A stretch of 37,576 nt of DNA from an uncultured Christensenellaceae bacterium (GCA_910587365.1 CAJUKJ010000012.1:1-37576); one strand, 5' to 3'; positions 7,072 to 15,390 are shown, numbered from the stretch's first letter. Notes: generated by a model not told the origin, from the sequence alone. Numbers and translations: made by a program.

Positions 7072-8964
7072 TTATTTTTTTACAATCGCGCCGAATCTGC
7101 AATGCGCGATACACTGCCCGCACTTGATACACTTAGCCGTATCGATGACGTGGGGGCTTTTGACGTCGCCCGAAATAGCATTGGCGGGACAGTTGCGCTT
7201 ACATAGCGTACAGCCCTTGCATTTGTCAGGGTCAATATAGTAGTTGAGAAGTGCTTTACATACGCCCGAAGGACACTTTTTGGCGTAAATATGTTTCATA
7301 TACTCGTCGCCGAAGTGTTCCATTGCCGAAAGTATGGGGTTGGGCGCGGACTGCCCGAGCGCGCACAGCGAAGACGATTTCATATGGTGCGCAAGGTCGT
7401 TTATTTTATCAAGGTCGGCAGGTTCGCCCTTGCCCTCGGTAATTTTCGTCAACAAATCTAAAAGACGCTTTGTGCCTATACGGCAGGGCGCGCACTTTCC
7501 GCAGCTTTCATCCGCGGTAAATTCAAGGTAGAATTTGGCGATATCGACCATACAGGTATCTTCGTCCATAACGATAAGACCGCCCGAACCCATCATAGAG
7601 CCGATAGCCGTAAGATTGTCGAAGTCCATTTCGATATTGATATGTGTTGCGGGAATACAGCCGCCCGAAGGTCCGCCCGTCTGTGCGGCTTTAAACCGCT
7701 TACCGCCCGGGATACCACCGCCTATGTCGTAAATTATGGTTTTCAGCGTGGTACCCATAGGAACTTCCACAAGCCCCACGTTATTTATTTTACCGCCGAC
7801 GGCGAATACCTTCGTACCCGTACTCTTTTCCGTTCCTATCGAAGAAAACCACTTGGAACCGTTAAGTATAATGGGCGCAATGCTTGCCCAGGTTTCCACG
7901 TTATTGATAACCGTGGGCTTATGGAATACTCCGCTTTGCGCAGGGAAAGGCGGCTTGGGACGGGGTTCGCCCCTTTTGCCTTCAACGCTGGCGATAAGCG
8001 CGGTTTCCTCGCCGCAGACGAACGCGCCCGCGCCAAGGCGAACGTGTATATCGAAATTGAAACCGCTGCCTAAAATATTTTTGCCGAGAAGCCCGAGCTT
8101 CCTCGACTGCTCTATTGCGATATTAAGCCTTTCAACCGCTATGGGATATTCCGCACGGACGTAAATGTAACCCTCCTGCGCGCCTATGGTATAGCCCGCA
8201 ATGGTCATTGCTTCCAGAACGGTATGGGGGTCGCCTTCAAGCACGGAACGGTCCATAAACGCACCGGGGTCGCCCTCGTCCGCGTTACAGCAGACGTACT
8301 TTACATCGCCCTTTGCGTCCTTGGTAAATTGCCATTTCAAGCCTGTGGGGAAACCTGCGCCGCCGCGACCTCTCAGCCCCGACGCCTTAATTTCCGCTAT
8401 TACCCCGTCGGGGGTCATTTCCGTCAAAACCTTTGCAAGTGCCTGATAGTCGCCAGCCGCTATCGCCTCTTCTATGCTTTCCGCCGCAATGACGCCGCAG
8501 TTTCTTAGGGCTATGCGAACCTGATGTTTATAGAAAGGTATTTCCGCAAAGGGAATAACGCTTCCTTCACTGTGGACGGTGTCTGCATATAAAAGCTCCT
8601 TTACTATTTCCCCGCCCTTTACAAGATGCTTTTCGGCAACCGTCTTGGCGTGTTCGGGGGTCATCTGCGAATAAAACGCACCTTCGGGATAAACTATCAT
8701 TATAGGTCCGAGCGCGCAAAGTCCGAAGCAGCCCGTCTTTACGATTAATACATCGTCTATGCCCAGCTCCTTAAAGCTTTTTTCAAGCTGTTCTATAACT
8801 TGAAGCGATTTCGATGAGGTACAGCCCGTGCCGCCGCAGACGAGGATTTGCTTTCTGTACCCCGTTTTGGGTGCAAGCTTTTCAGCCTGTTCCCTGACTA
8901 GTCTTCTTACGTTTATAATATCCGCTTTTTCGGCGGCAAGTTTTTTAAGTTGTTCGCAAGTCAT
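7072..8964 (-). CDS. hydB: NADH-binding NuoF-like hydrogenase subunit
   Basis: A 630-aa flavoprotein subunit (HydB/HndC type). The N-terminal 120 residues are a thioredoxin-like 2Fe-2S domain (CGGTGCTSSKS and KTGCFGLCALGP). Next is the NuoF core with the glycine-rich NADH/FMN segment LRGRGGAGFPTGLKW, NADEGDPGAFMDR, and FVCGEETALIASVEGKRGEP. Near 480 comes the 4Fe-4S motif SCGKCAPCRIGTKR. The C-terminus adds a two-cluster ferredoxin (CKGCTLCKRNCP and CIKCGQCIAHC). It passes electrons between NADH and the HydA clusters. AAGGGGG precedes the ATG. It lies 30 nt from hydA and 12 nt from hydC, in one operon. Confidence 0.96.
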   Translation of the reverse strand: MTCEQLKKLAAEKADIINVRRLVREQAEKLAPKTGYRKQILVCGGTGCTSSKSLQVIEQLEKSFKELGIDDVLIVKTGCFGLCALGPIMIVYPEGAFYSQMTPEHAKTVAEKHLVKGGEIVKELLYADTVHSEGSVIPFAEIPFYKHQVRIALRNCGVIAAESIEEAIAAGDYQALAKVLTEMTPDGVIAEIKASGLRGRGGAGFPTGLKWQFTKDAKGDVKYVCCNADEGDPGAFMDRSVLEGDPHTVLEAMTIAGYTIGAQEGYIYVRAEYPIAVERLNIAIEQSRKLGLLGKNILGSGFNFDIHVRLGAGAFVCGEETALIASVEGKRGEPRPKPPFPAQSGVFHKPTVINNVETWASIAPIILNGSKWFSSIGTEKSTGTKVFAVGGKINNVGLVEVPMGTTLKTIIYDIGGGIPGGKRFKAAQTGGPSGGCIPATHINIEMDFDNLTAIGSMMGSGGLIVMDEDTCMVDIAKFYLEFTADESCGKCAPCRIGTKRLLDLLTKITEGKGEPADLDKINDLAHHMKSSSLCALGQSAPNPILSAMEHFGDEYMKHIYAKKCPSGVCKALLNYYIDPDKCKGCTLCKRNCPANAISGDVKSPHVIDTAKCIKCGQCIAHCRFGAIVKK

Positions 8965-8976
8965 AACGCCGCCCCC

Positions 8977-9465
8977 TTAATCCTTCATATATTTGTCGAG
9001 TATTCCCGCAACGTCCTTTGCGGTAAGCCTGCCGTATACTTCGCCGTCAACAATCATTACGGGCGCAAGTCCGCACGCACCGACGCAGCGGCAGCTGTCT
9101 ATCGAAAACTTCTTGTCGGGCGTGCATTCCCCGCAAGAAATTCTCAGTTCTTTTTCAATTGCTTCCAACACCTTATCCGAGCCTTTAACGTAACAAGCCG
9201 TGCCTAAGCACACGCTTATTTTGTGTTTGCCCTTAGGCGCAAGCGAGAATTGCGAATAAAACGTCGCAACCCCGTAGACCTCCGCAAGAGGAATGTTCAG
9301 TTCCTCGGCGATAACGGTCTGTACTTCCGCGGGAAGATATCCGTAGATTTCCTGCGCTTCGTGCAGGACGGGCATTAATGCGCCCGCTTCGCCACTGTGA
9401 GATCGAATGCAGTCAAGCAGCATATTCATCTGCTCCGCCGTTCCCTCAAATGTGTTAATTGCCAT
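8977..9465 (-). CDS. hydC: NuoE-like 2Fe-2S hydrogenase subunit
   Basis: A 162-aa thioredoxin-like 2Fe-2S protein (HydC/HndA type) and first gene of the hydrogenase operon. The helical N-terminus contains LMPVLHEAQEIYGYLP and GVATFYSQF. The cluster ligands are Cys in CLGTACYVKGS and in CRCVGACGLAPVM. AGGAGAG lies before the ATG. The leader holds a perfect 14-bp palindrome (see 9482-9517), a candidate control site. Confidence 0.96.
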   Translation of the reverse strand: MAINTFEGTAEQMNMLLDCIRSHSGEAGALMPVLHEAQEIYGYLPAEVQTVIAEELNIPLAEVYGVATFYSQFSLAPKGKHKISVCLGTACYVKGSDKVLEAIEKELRISCGECTPDKKFSIDSCRCVGACGLAPVMIVDGEVYGRLTAKDVAGILDKYMKD

Positions 9466-9481
9466 CGTACTCTCCTGTGCC

Positions 9482-9517
9482 AGCGATTAATCGCTATTTT
9501 AATACTGATTTATTATA
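9482..9517 (-). promoter_or_regulatory. Hydrogenase operon -10 box and 14-bp palindrome in the leader
   Basis: Minus strand TATAAT at 9512-9517, with only a weak -35. Downstream, 17 nt before the hydC start codon, is the perfect palindrome AGCGATTAATCGCT (9482-9495), abutting the ribosome site region. It does not match the usual Rex site (TTGTTAA-type arms), although rex lies 3 kb away. Confidence 0.5.
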
Positions 9518-9581
9518 TCACATATATACGGGAAAATAAAATGTTTTCGACGGATTTTTTTAAATTTCGCAATATAAAGAT

Positions 9582-9869
9582 TTAGTAAAAATTGTCATTT
9601 TTCAACATTGCCGCAATATCGTCTATTTTTTTAGCCATTTCGGTTAAAATTGTTTTAAGCTTTTTATTCTTCTTTTCTAATTTTATCTTTTCAGGCTCCC
9701 ATGACCCGCAGACGTAAACAGACGGACACCTGCCGTACTCTTTTTGGGTAACCCTGTGCTTTAAGCAGTGTCCGCAGTTCAAAGGTTGTATGTGTTCCGC
9801 TATCCAGCCGTAGTGCTGGAAATAATGCGCACAATTTGCGCAAGACTTCTTTTGTTTTTCTTTATCCAT
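9582..9869 (-). CDS. Small Cys-rich protein, putative zinc-binding, with a coiled-coil tail
   Basis: 95 aa, starting at the ATG at 9867-9869, which has AAGGAG at 7-nt spacing; a 22-codon in-frame extension upstream lacks one. Residues 10-54 hold CANC, CGHC and two further Cys (CPSVYVC), a pattern suggesting one or two zinc sites. Residues 58-95 are a Lys/Glu-rich helix (KIKLEKKNKKLKTILTEMAKK). I do not recognise the family. A TATAAT at 9951-9956 on the same strand could be its -10 box, giving a leader of about 75 nt. It stands alone between hydCBA and the toxin-antitoxin pair. Confidence 0.75.
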   Translation of the reverse strand: MDKEKQKKSCANCAHYFQHYGWIAEHIQPLNCGHCLKHRVTQKEYGRCPSVYVCGSWEPEKIKLEKKNKKLKTILTEMAKKIDDIAAMLKNDNFY

Positions 9870-10049
9870 AGATACGCTCCTTATGTAAGAATTTATTTCA
9901 GCACTGAAAAAATATTTGTCAGCACTTACCACCATCGGTTGTTGTAAATTATTATAACGCTATTATTTTTAAAAATCAGGATATATAGATAACGTCTATA
10001 AATTATTTAATTTTACCCCGCATAAAATAATTTATAAAATCTTTAATAA

Positions 10050-10096
10050 GCCTTCTTCCTTTATTATGGGGGAAGCAGACGGATGAGGGGTGTGTC
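10050..10096. repeat. Degraded fragment of the MITE-like repeat
   Basis: GCCTTCTTCCTTTATTATGG, then GGGAAGCAGACGGATGAGGGGTG, matches the left half of the intact element at 33273-33420 (CCTTCCCCCTTAGTAAAGGG ... ACGGATGAGGGTTGTG). About 20 bp between the two blocks are missing, and no right half is present. Confidence 0.75.
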
Positions 10097-10117
10097 ATTT
10101 TACAACGTATATTATAA

Positions 10118-10149
10118 CGCCCGCAGACGGAAATTTCCGTCTGCGGGCG
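10118..10149 (-). terminator. Palindromic terminator after the toxin gene
   Basis: GCCCGCAGACGGAAA (10119-10133) and TTTCCGTCTGCGGGC (10134-10148) form a perfect 15-bp palindrome 13 nt after the toxin stop. The downstream minus-strand bases are AT-rich, but the T-run is weak. Confidence 0.7.
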
Positions 10150-10161
10150 CAGGTTTATTTA

Positions 10162-10479
10162 CTATAAAATATCACTGAAATTTTGCATACCGTACAAAAC
10201 GCGTACAGCTAAAAGGACTTGTCCTTCCTCTAAGATTTTATAAAATATTATGTAATTGCTTACGATAAGCTTTCTTAACGTTTTGTCCTTAAAATACTCG
10301 TTATTGACCTTGGGACAGCTTTCGGGAAATTCGCAAACCGTATTAAGGCAATTGCGCATTTCCTGCATAAGCTTGTCCGAAGCCGAAGGATTTGCAAGGT
10401 CGACGGAAATGTATTTAAAAATATTTTCCATATCCTGCAACGCTTTGGCGGAAATTTTAAGTTTAAGATTTTTCGCCAT
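10162..10479 (-). CDS. ParE/RelE family toxin
   Basis: A 105-aa protein with the ParE/RelE toxin pattern: N-terminal LKLKISAKALQDMENIFKYI, the central FPESCPKV, and the C-terminal LRKLIVSNYIIFYKILEEGQVLLAVRVLYGMQNF. Its target (gyrase for ParE, ribosome-bound mRNA for RelE) cannot be settled from sequence. It overlaps the antitoxin gene by 17 nt, typical of toxin-antitoxin operons, with GAGG 7 nt before the ATG. Confidence 0.88.
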   Translation of the reverse strand: MAKNLKLKISAKALQDMENIFKYISVDLANPSASDKLMQEMRNCLNTVCEFPESCPKVNNEYFKDKTLRKLIVSNYIIFYKILEEGQVLLAVRVLYGMQNFSDIL

Positions 10480-10741
10480 ACTTGCGCCTCAGACTGTCAA
10501 AAACTTCCCCGCCGTCGTATAAAGCTCCGCCGTTATCTATCTCGTCAAGCGATTCGTTTACAAGTACGGCAGCTTGCAATTTCGCAATGGTCTGCTCATA
10601 CAACTTTACGCTCATCATAACCATATCGCTATATCCGTTTTTGGTTATTATTATAGGCACTTCGCTTTCCTGACAGGTCTTTGAAATCTGCGCAGTGTTT
10701 TTAAGTTCGTTAATAGGTATTACCTTAGGTAAAGCTTGCAT
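10463..10741 (-). CDS. Phd/YefM family antitoxin
   Basis: A 92-aa antitoxin. The N-terminal 50 residues (VIPINELKNTAQISKTCQES, PIIITKNGYSDMVMMS) are the Phd/YefM DNA-binding fold. The C-terminal acidic helix (ESLDEIDNGGALYDGGEVFDSLRRKY) would wrap the toxin. GGAGG precedes the ATG. It is first in the operon, under a promoter that contains a duplicated 11-bp block, consistent with autorepression by the complex. Confidence 0.88.
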   Translation of the reverse strand: MQALPKVIPINELKNTAQISKTCQESEVPIIITKNGYSDMVMMSVKLYEQTIAKLQAAVLVNESLDEIDNGGALYDGGEVFDSLRRKYGEKS

Positions 10742-10768
10742 AATTTCCTCCGAATTTGTTATGTGAAA

Positions 10769-10797
10769 ATTATACCATAATTATACCATTAAGTCAA
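10769..10797 (-). promoter_or_regulatory. Toxin-antitoxin promoter with an internal direct repeat
   Basis: Minus strand TTGACT (10792-10797), 17 bp, TATAAT (10769-10774). ATGGTATAATT occurs twice back to back across the spacer and -10 box, a candidate operator for the antitoxin. The -35 overlaps the stop codon of the NSS transporter gene. Confidence 0.82.
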
Positions 10798-12305
10798 GGG
10801 GTTGCCCTCTTCTTTTTTGGGAAACGGCGGAAAGGCATTTTCGCAAAGCCGCATATAATAAAGCCCGAAGCAAACACGAACAAGCTTAACAGCCAGCCGA
10901 ACACAACCTGCGCCCATAGGGGATATCCGCCGTACAGCCCGCCCTCTACGAATATGAGATGGTAAACTCCCCATAAGGTAAGGCAGGACAAAACCACGGG
11001 ACTTAAATATTTAAGCGAAAATACAAGCGGCTTCGACGGCATCTTTGCCCTGCCCGTATATAGATTTATTTCCCCTGCAAGGTTGACCGTCTTAGCGTAT
11101 TTACCGAGTATGACGCATTCCGCAATACCTAAAATGAGTATATTGAAATAATTAAGAAAATGGTCTGAAATATCGAGAACGGTTGACGCCAAAGGACTTG
11201 CAAACACTACGCATATACACGCACCGACCGCAGAAATTATTGCGACAAGCTTTTTTTTGTTAAAGCCGAATTTTTCGGAAAGGGGGTTTGCCGCCGCTTC
11301 AATCATAGACACGGAGGACTGCAACGCCATCATTCCGAGCGAGAGATAGAAAAGCACGCCCACGATGCTGTTTAGTACCGTATTGCCGGAACCGAACACA
11401 AGGGATATTGCCGCAGGATAGACCATAAACGCAGTAACGATGCCCGACTGCGAAATTTCGCCTTGAAGCCCGCAACCGTACAGCGTAGTGAACAGAACGA
11501 CGGAAGAAAGCACCGACACAAGGAAGTCGGCGGTTGCGATAATAAGACTGTCGCGGAATACATTGGTTTTTTCGGGAAGATACGCGCCGTATGCGGGCAT
11601 TATGCCGACTAAAATCGACAGCGAAAAGAACACCTGCCCCACTGCGTTCAGCCACAGCTCGGCGTCGCCGAGGGCGGAAAAGTCGGGAACGAACAGTGCG
11701 TATAAAGCCTCGCCGCTGTTTTCATATAACAGCCCTCGCACAGCGAAAAAGGTCAGTAAAACTACCGGTATTAAGACTGTAAACTTAGCCGTTTTGGCAA
11801 GCGACCCCGCCCCGCCCCTGAGGCAAAGGAACATCAACACCCAGGCGCACAAAATGCACGCTAAAACAAGCGGGGAAATACCCGTTTCTGAAAGCGTTTG
11901 CGTAAAGAAGTAGCTGCTTACCTCGGAATGGGTCATCGACGTCGAGTTTTTGCAGAGGGGAACTATTTTGATAACCATTGCGATTATCCAGCCTAAAAGC
12001 CCCGCGTAAAGAACCGCAACACCTAAGGAATTGAAGCACGATGCCCAGCCCAAAGGCTCCGTCTTTTTATTAAGGCTTGCCATACACTTGGGCGCGCCCG
12101 CGCGGAACTTCCTGCCTATCGCTATTTCCGCGTTGAGAATGGGTATGCCTATAACAACGAGGGCAATCATATATATAAGGAGAAACGTACCCCCGCCGTA
12201 CTTGGCGCAAAGCCCCGGGAAACGCAGCGAATCGCCTAAGCCTATCGCCGCGCCCACGCAGGCGAGAATAAACCCGCCCCTCGATTTAAACCTTTCCTGT
12301 GCCAT
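10794..12305 (-). CDS. Sodium-dependent neurotransmitter:sodium symporter (NSS/SNF) family transporter
   Basis: A 503-aa inner-membrane symporter with about 11-12 helices, using the Na+ gradient to take up an amino acid or related amine. The TM1 signature SRGGFILACVGAAIGLGDSLRFP carries the unwound substrate/Na+ site, and YGGGTFLLIYMIALVVIGIPI follows. The usual TM1 Asn of GLGNxWRFP is replaced by Asp (GLGDSLRFP), so ion or substrate coupling may differ. No ribosome-binding site precedes the ATG at 12305. AT-rich -10-like sequence (TATATT) ends 7 nt before it, so a near-leaderless mRNA is possible. The terminator of the upstream gene sits 39-65 nt before the start. Confidence 0.93.
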   Translation of the reverse strand: MAQERFKSRGGFILACVGAAIGLGDSLRFPGLCAKYGGGTFLLIYMIALVVIGIPILNAEIAIGRKFRAGAPKCMASLNKKTEPLGWASCFNSLGVAVLYAGLLGWIIAMVIKIVPLCKNSTSMTHSEVSSYFFTQTLSETGISPLVLACILCAWVLMFLCLRGGAGSLAKTAKFTVLIPVVLLTFFAVRGLLYENSGEALYALFVPDFSALGDAELWLNAVGQVFFSLSILVGIMPAYGAYLPEKTNVFRDSLIIATADFLVSVLSSVVLFTTLYGCGLQGEISQSGIVTAFMVYPAAISLVFGSGNTVLNSIVGVLFYLSLGMMALQSSVSMIEAAANPLSEKFGFNKKKLVAIISAVGACICVVFASPLASTVLDISDHFLNYFNILILGIAECVILGKYAKTVNLAGEINLYTGRAKMPSKPLVFSLKYLSPVVLSCLTLWGVYHLIFVEGGLYGGYPLWAQVVFGWLLSLFVFASGFIICGFAKMPFRRFPKKKRATP

Positions 12306-12343
12306 ACGGTTTAATATATTACGGTATGCGCGAAAATATTAAC

Positions 12344-12370
12344 GCCGCGGAGGGCTTTGCCCTCCGCGGC
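12344..12370 (-). terminator. Terminator of the 93-aa membrane protein gene
   Basis: GCCGCGGAGGGC (12344-12355) pairs with GCCCTCCGCGGC (12359-12370) around a 3-nt loop. The minus strand continues GTTAATATTTTC. Confidence 0.82.
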
Positions 12371-12385
12371 GGTTACAATTAAATA

Positions 12386-12667
12386 TTATTTCAGCTTTTT
12401 CAATTTGTTTAAATTGTAATAGGCGTATGCAATTACCGCAAACACGGCTAAGACGAGAACGGCTATACAAGCCATAAAGACTATAAAGCCTACTACAAGA
12501 TTGCCGTTTTCGGTTATATCCGCCTTCAATGCGTATACGGTTATAGCGTAAACGACCAGTCCCGCAAAGACCGTCAATGCCGCACAAACGAGAATTTTTA
12601 TAATTTTAACCGCCAGCTCCGCCCGCTTTGCAAGCAGCTTGGCATATTCTTCTTTTTCCTGTTCCAT
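12386..12667 (-). CDS. Small two-helix membrane protein
   Basis: 93 aa: a charged N-terminal helix (KEEYAKLLAKRAELAVKIIK), two hydrophobic helices (ILVCAALTVFAGLVVYAITV and VVGFIVFMACIAVLVLAVFA), and a Lys-rich end (NLNKLKKLK). AAGG lies 5 nt before the ATG. No family is recognised. It is a single-gene unit between rex and the NSS transporter. Confidence 0.72.
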   Translation of the reverse strand: MEQEKEEYAKLLAKRAELAVKIIKILVCAALTVFAGLVVYAITVYALKADITENGNLVVGFIVFMACIAVLVLAVFAVIAYAYYNLNKLKKLK

Positions 12668-12750
12668 AAAAACCTTATAATTTTCTAAAATAAATTACGT
12701 AGGGTGCAAAAACCGCCAAACTATTTTCCTAAATAATTTACGGCGCAAGA

Positions 12751-12803
12751 AAGGTTTCCTTCCGCCCGCGCACCCCGCAGAATAGCGCGAAAATTTCGTG
12801 AAC
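12751..12803 (-). repeat. Post-stop hairpin element, diverged copy E (after rex)
   Basis: Read with rex, it gives GTTCACGAAATTTTCGCGC, then TATTCTGC, a GC-rich partner that can pair only in part (GCGC/GCGC), then AAGGaaaCCTT. The loop TATTCTGC, the leading GTTCAC and the trailing AAGG hairpin match the copies after nrdD, the EEP gene and the SPFH gene. It begins 5 nt after the rex stop. Confidence 0.6.
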
Positions 12804-12808
12804 TATTT

Positions 12809-13420
12809 TTATATCATACTCGAAAGTATCGCAAGGTTAGCCGCAACGTCTATGTGGCGCACTACGATGTTTTCGGGTGCCTTTATCATTACGGGCGCGA
12901 AGTTTAAAATTGCTTTTATTCCGCTTTTTACAAGCAATTCCGCAACCTCCTGCGCGTGGTTTGCGGGAACGCATATTACGGCAAGCTCCGCTTTTAACTG
13001 CTTTACCTTTCCGCCGACTTCCGCAATATCGTAAACGGGCTTGCCTGCGACCTCGCTGCCTATCTTTTTCAGGTCGCTGTCGAACGCGGCAACGATTTCT
13101 ATTCCGTAATTATGGAACCCGCCGTAACCTAAAACCGCCCTGCCCAGCGCACCCACGCCTACAATAACCGCGCTGCGCCTGCCGTTACAGCACAAAAAGT
13201 CTTCCAACGCCGCGATTAATTCTTGCTTAACGTAGCCTACGCGCGGTCTGCCGACTGCGGATGTATACGCCAAATCTTTTCTTACAAGGACTTCGCCCAT
13301 ATCCAAAGCCTCGGCAATATGTCCTGACGAAACGTATATTCTGTCCGACGGCATACTCTTTAAATAATTCAGATAGACGGGAAGTCTTTGCAATGATATT
13401 ACAGGTATATCTTTATTCAT
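12809..13420 (-). CDS. rex: Redox-sensing transcriptional repressor Rex
   Basis: A 203-aa NADH/NAD+ sensor that represses fermentation and respiration genes at low NADH. The N-terminal winged helix includes SSGHIAEALDMGEVLVRKDLAY and VGRPRVGY. The Rossmann domain has VGVGALGRA (88-94) and the dimer-swap C-terminus. GAGGAT precedes the ATG, which starts 3 nt after the ROK stop, so the two genes are co-transcribed. A hydrogenase operon lies nearby, a plausible target, but no clear Rex palindrome was found there. Confidence 0.95.
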   Translation of the reverse strand: MNKDIPVISLQRLPVYLNYLKSMPSDRIYVSSGHIAEALDMGEVLVRKDLAYTSAVGRPRVGYVKQELIAALEDFLCCNGRRSAVIVGVGALGRAVLGYGGFHNYGIEIVAAFDSDLKKIGSEVAGKPVYDIAEVGGKVKQLKAELAVICVPANHAQEVAELLVKSGIKAILNFAPVMIKAPENIVVRHIDVAANLAILSSMI

Positions 13421-13423
13421 AAT

Positions 13424-14353
13424 TTAATCCTCGATAAGTAACGCCGCCGCGCCGTATGCGCCCGCAACGTTGCCGAGCGTGGCACACGTTATTTTCACGG
13501 GTGCGTAGCTGCCAGCATAAAGCTCTCTGTCAAGTATTGCTTGCAGTGGAGAAGTAAGCCTTTCCCCCTGTGCGGCAACCCCGCCGCCGAGCATTATGAC
13601 CTGCGGGCGGAAAATATTCGCCAAATTTATAAGACCGCAGGCAAGGTACTTTACGTACCACTCCACTACCTCGTGCGCGGAGATATCCGTATCCATATAG
13701 TCAAAGGCGGTTTTCCCCGTTGCCGTATCGGAAGTAAAGGTTTGCCACATTGCCGAACCTGCGTCCTCTTCCATAGCCCATCTTGTACGCTTTATTAGCG
13801 CAGTTGCGGAAGAGTAAGCCTCGAAACACCCGCGCCGACCGCACGAGCATCTGTTACCTCCGCTTTCTATAACCATATGTCCTATTTCCGCACCCGCGGA
13901 TTTGTTGCCTTCAAAAAGCTTTCCGCCTATTACTATTCCACCGCCTACGCCCGTACCGAGCGTGACGAGAACGCTGTCGCTGTAATTTTTGCCCGCGCCG
14001 AACTTCGCTTCGCCGAGAGCCGCCGCATTAGCGTCGTTGGTTATCTTTACGGGAAGCTTGACTTTTTCCTCTACAAGCTTTACAAGGGGGAAATCCTTAA
14101 TCCTCAAATTACCCGAAAATACTACCGTGCCGTTTTCAGAGTCTATAACCCCCGCGCAGCCGATGCCGACGCCCTTTATCTTTTCGCCGCCCGACTTACA
14201 AGTAAAACGGTTACATATGGCGACAATACCGTCAACTATTTCCACGCCGTTGCCCGTGCGCACGCAGTCCTCGCCGTAAAGCTTTCCTTCCCCGTCGATA
14301 AGTGCGCCCTTTATAGAAGTTCCCCCGACGTCGATACCTATGTATAACGACAT
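13424..14353 (-). CDS. ROK family sugar kinase (glucokinase-like)
   Basis: A 309-aa ATP-dependent kinase. IGIDVGGTSIKGALID is the phosphate-binding loop, NDANAAALGEAKFG carries the catalytic Asp, and TLGTGVGGGIVIGGKL is the second phosphate motif. The ROK zinc site GHMVI followed by CSCGRRGCFEAYSS is complete (His plus three Cys). There is no N-terminal HTH, so this is an enzyme rather than a ROK repressor; the substrate is probably glucose. GAGGAG lies before the ATG and a consensus promoter lies 51-79 nt upstream. It is the first gene of a two-gene unit with rex. Confidence 0.93.
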   Translation of the reverse strand: MSLYIGIDVGGTSIKGALIDGEGKLYGEDCVRTGNGVEIVDGIVAICNRFTCKSGGEKIKGVGIGCAGVIDSENGTVVFSGNLRIKDFPLVKLVEEKVKLPVKITNDANAAALGEAKFGAGKNYSDSVLVTLGTGVGGGIVIGGKLFEGNKSAGAEIGHMVIESGGNRCSCGRRGCFEAYSSATALIKRTRWAMEEDAGSAMWQTFTSDTATGKTAFDYMDTDISAHEVVEWYVKYLACGLINLANIFRPQVIMLGGGVAAQGERLTSPLQAILDRELYAGSYAPVKITCATLGNVAGAYGAAALLIED

Positions 14354-14403
14354 AACCCATCTCCTCTGTTAATTTATTTCAGATTATTGTTATCTTTTTA
14401 TCT

Positions 14404-14432
14404 ATTATACTCCTAATATTTACTACTGTCAA
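14404..14432 (-). promoter_or_regulatory. Consensus promoter of ROK kinase-rex
   Basis: Minus strand TTGACA (14427-14432), 17 bp, TATAAT (14404-14409). Confidence 0.9.
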
Positions 14433-14464
14433 GATTAAAAATTTTTATATGCAAAAGAAAAACG

Positions 14465-14497
14465 GCGCGCCCTATCCGTTTTTCGGATAGGGCGCGC
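14465..14497 (-). terminator. Terminator after the aldo/keto reductase remnant
   Basis: GCGCGCCCTATCCG (14465-14478) pairs with CGGATAGGGCGCGC (14484-14497). The minus strand continues CGTTTTTCTTTTG. Confidence 0.92.
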
Positions 14498-14516
14498 TTT
14501 ACCGCGTTTTTTTAAA

Positions 14517-14983
14517 TCAGTACCAATCGTGCTTTTCGTTTCTGTCAAGCGCGGCAATTTCATTCATTTGTGGAATACAGATATATTCTCGCGTATATGG
14601 TCGGGATTTGACGAGCCGGGAATTGCAACCACACCGCGCTGTAAATGCCAGCGAAGTATTACCTGCGCGGAAGTCACGTTATGCGACCGTGCGATTTTTA
14701 CAATCGTTTCGTTACCGAGCAGCGATGCCGTATGTCCTCTGCCGCCGAACGGATACCACGCTTGCACAACTATACCGAGGTCGTGCATATACGGCACGAC
14801 TGCTTGTTCCTGATAGTACGGGTGTATTTCATTCTGCACGAGCGCAGGCATAATATTGACCTGCGAGATAAAACCGTCGATTTCTTCGATATACCAATTC
14901 GATAAACCGATAGAACGTATTTTGCCCTCTTCGACAAACTTCTCGATTGCCTTATACGCCTTCACGTCGTTCACGCCGGGATG
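14517..14983 (-). pseudogene. Aldo/keto reductase, 5'-deleted and frameshifted remnant
   Basis: Only the second half of an AKR remains: HPGVNDVKAYKAIEKF, then GKIRSIGLSNWYIEE, VQNEIHPYYQE, YPFGGRG and VILRWHLQRGVVAIPGSS are family blocks, but the N-terminal (beta/alpha) half with the catalytic Asp/Tyr/Lys is absent. The reading frame stops after ENISVFHK. The true family C-terminus NEIAALDRNEKHDWY follows at once in another frame (stop at 14517-14519), showing a second small deletion/frameshift. The upstream break at about 14980 is where LysR sequence begins on the other strand. The gene is dead. Confidence 0.88.
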
Positions 14984-15373
14984 GGCGTGATTATGCGCAA
15001 GGACAGCCCGCTTGCAGGAAAGCAATACATCACTCCCGAAGATTTACGGGATAAACCGCTGATACGTTCCAAGCACTCTTTGGGCAAAGGCATTATAACC
15101 GATTGGTTCGGGAAAAGTGCGAAGGAGCTGAACGTGGTGGCAACGTATAATCTTATATACAACGCGTCCATTCTCGTGGAAGAGGGCATGGGCTATGCGG
15201 TCGGTCTTGACAAGCTTATCAACACAAGCGGCGACAGCAAGCTTTGTTTCAGACCGTTATTCCCGAAGCTGACATCGCACCTCTATATAGCCTGGAAAAA
15301 ATATCAGGTGTTCCCCAAATGCGCCGAAATATTTTTACAAAGGTTAAAGCAGAGTTTACAATTAAATCCATAA
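14984..15373 (+). pseudogene. LysR family regulator, C-terminal remnant
   Basis: About 129 codons matching the end of a LysR effector-binding domain: GVIMRKDSPLAGKQYITPED, then GYAVGLDKL. The HTH and first effector lobe are missing. The fragment begins exactly where the AKR remnant ends on the opposite strand, has no ribosome site or promoter of its own, and ends before a strong terminator. The ORF start at 14981 lies inside the junction. Probably not functional. Confidence 0.85.
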
Positions 15374-15390
15374 AAAGCGACGTACAGACA

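Noticed and set aside
14984..15373. Functional small LysR-domain protein
   Set aside because: It lacks the DNA-binding domain, a promoter and a ribosome site, and begins at a deletion junction.
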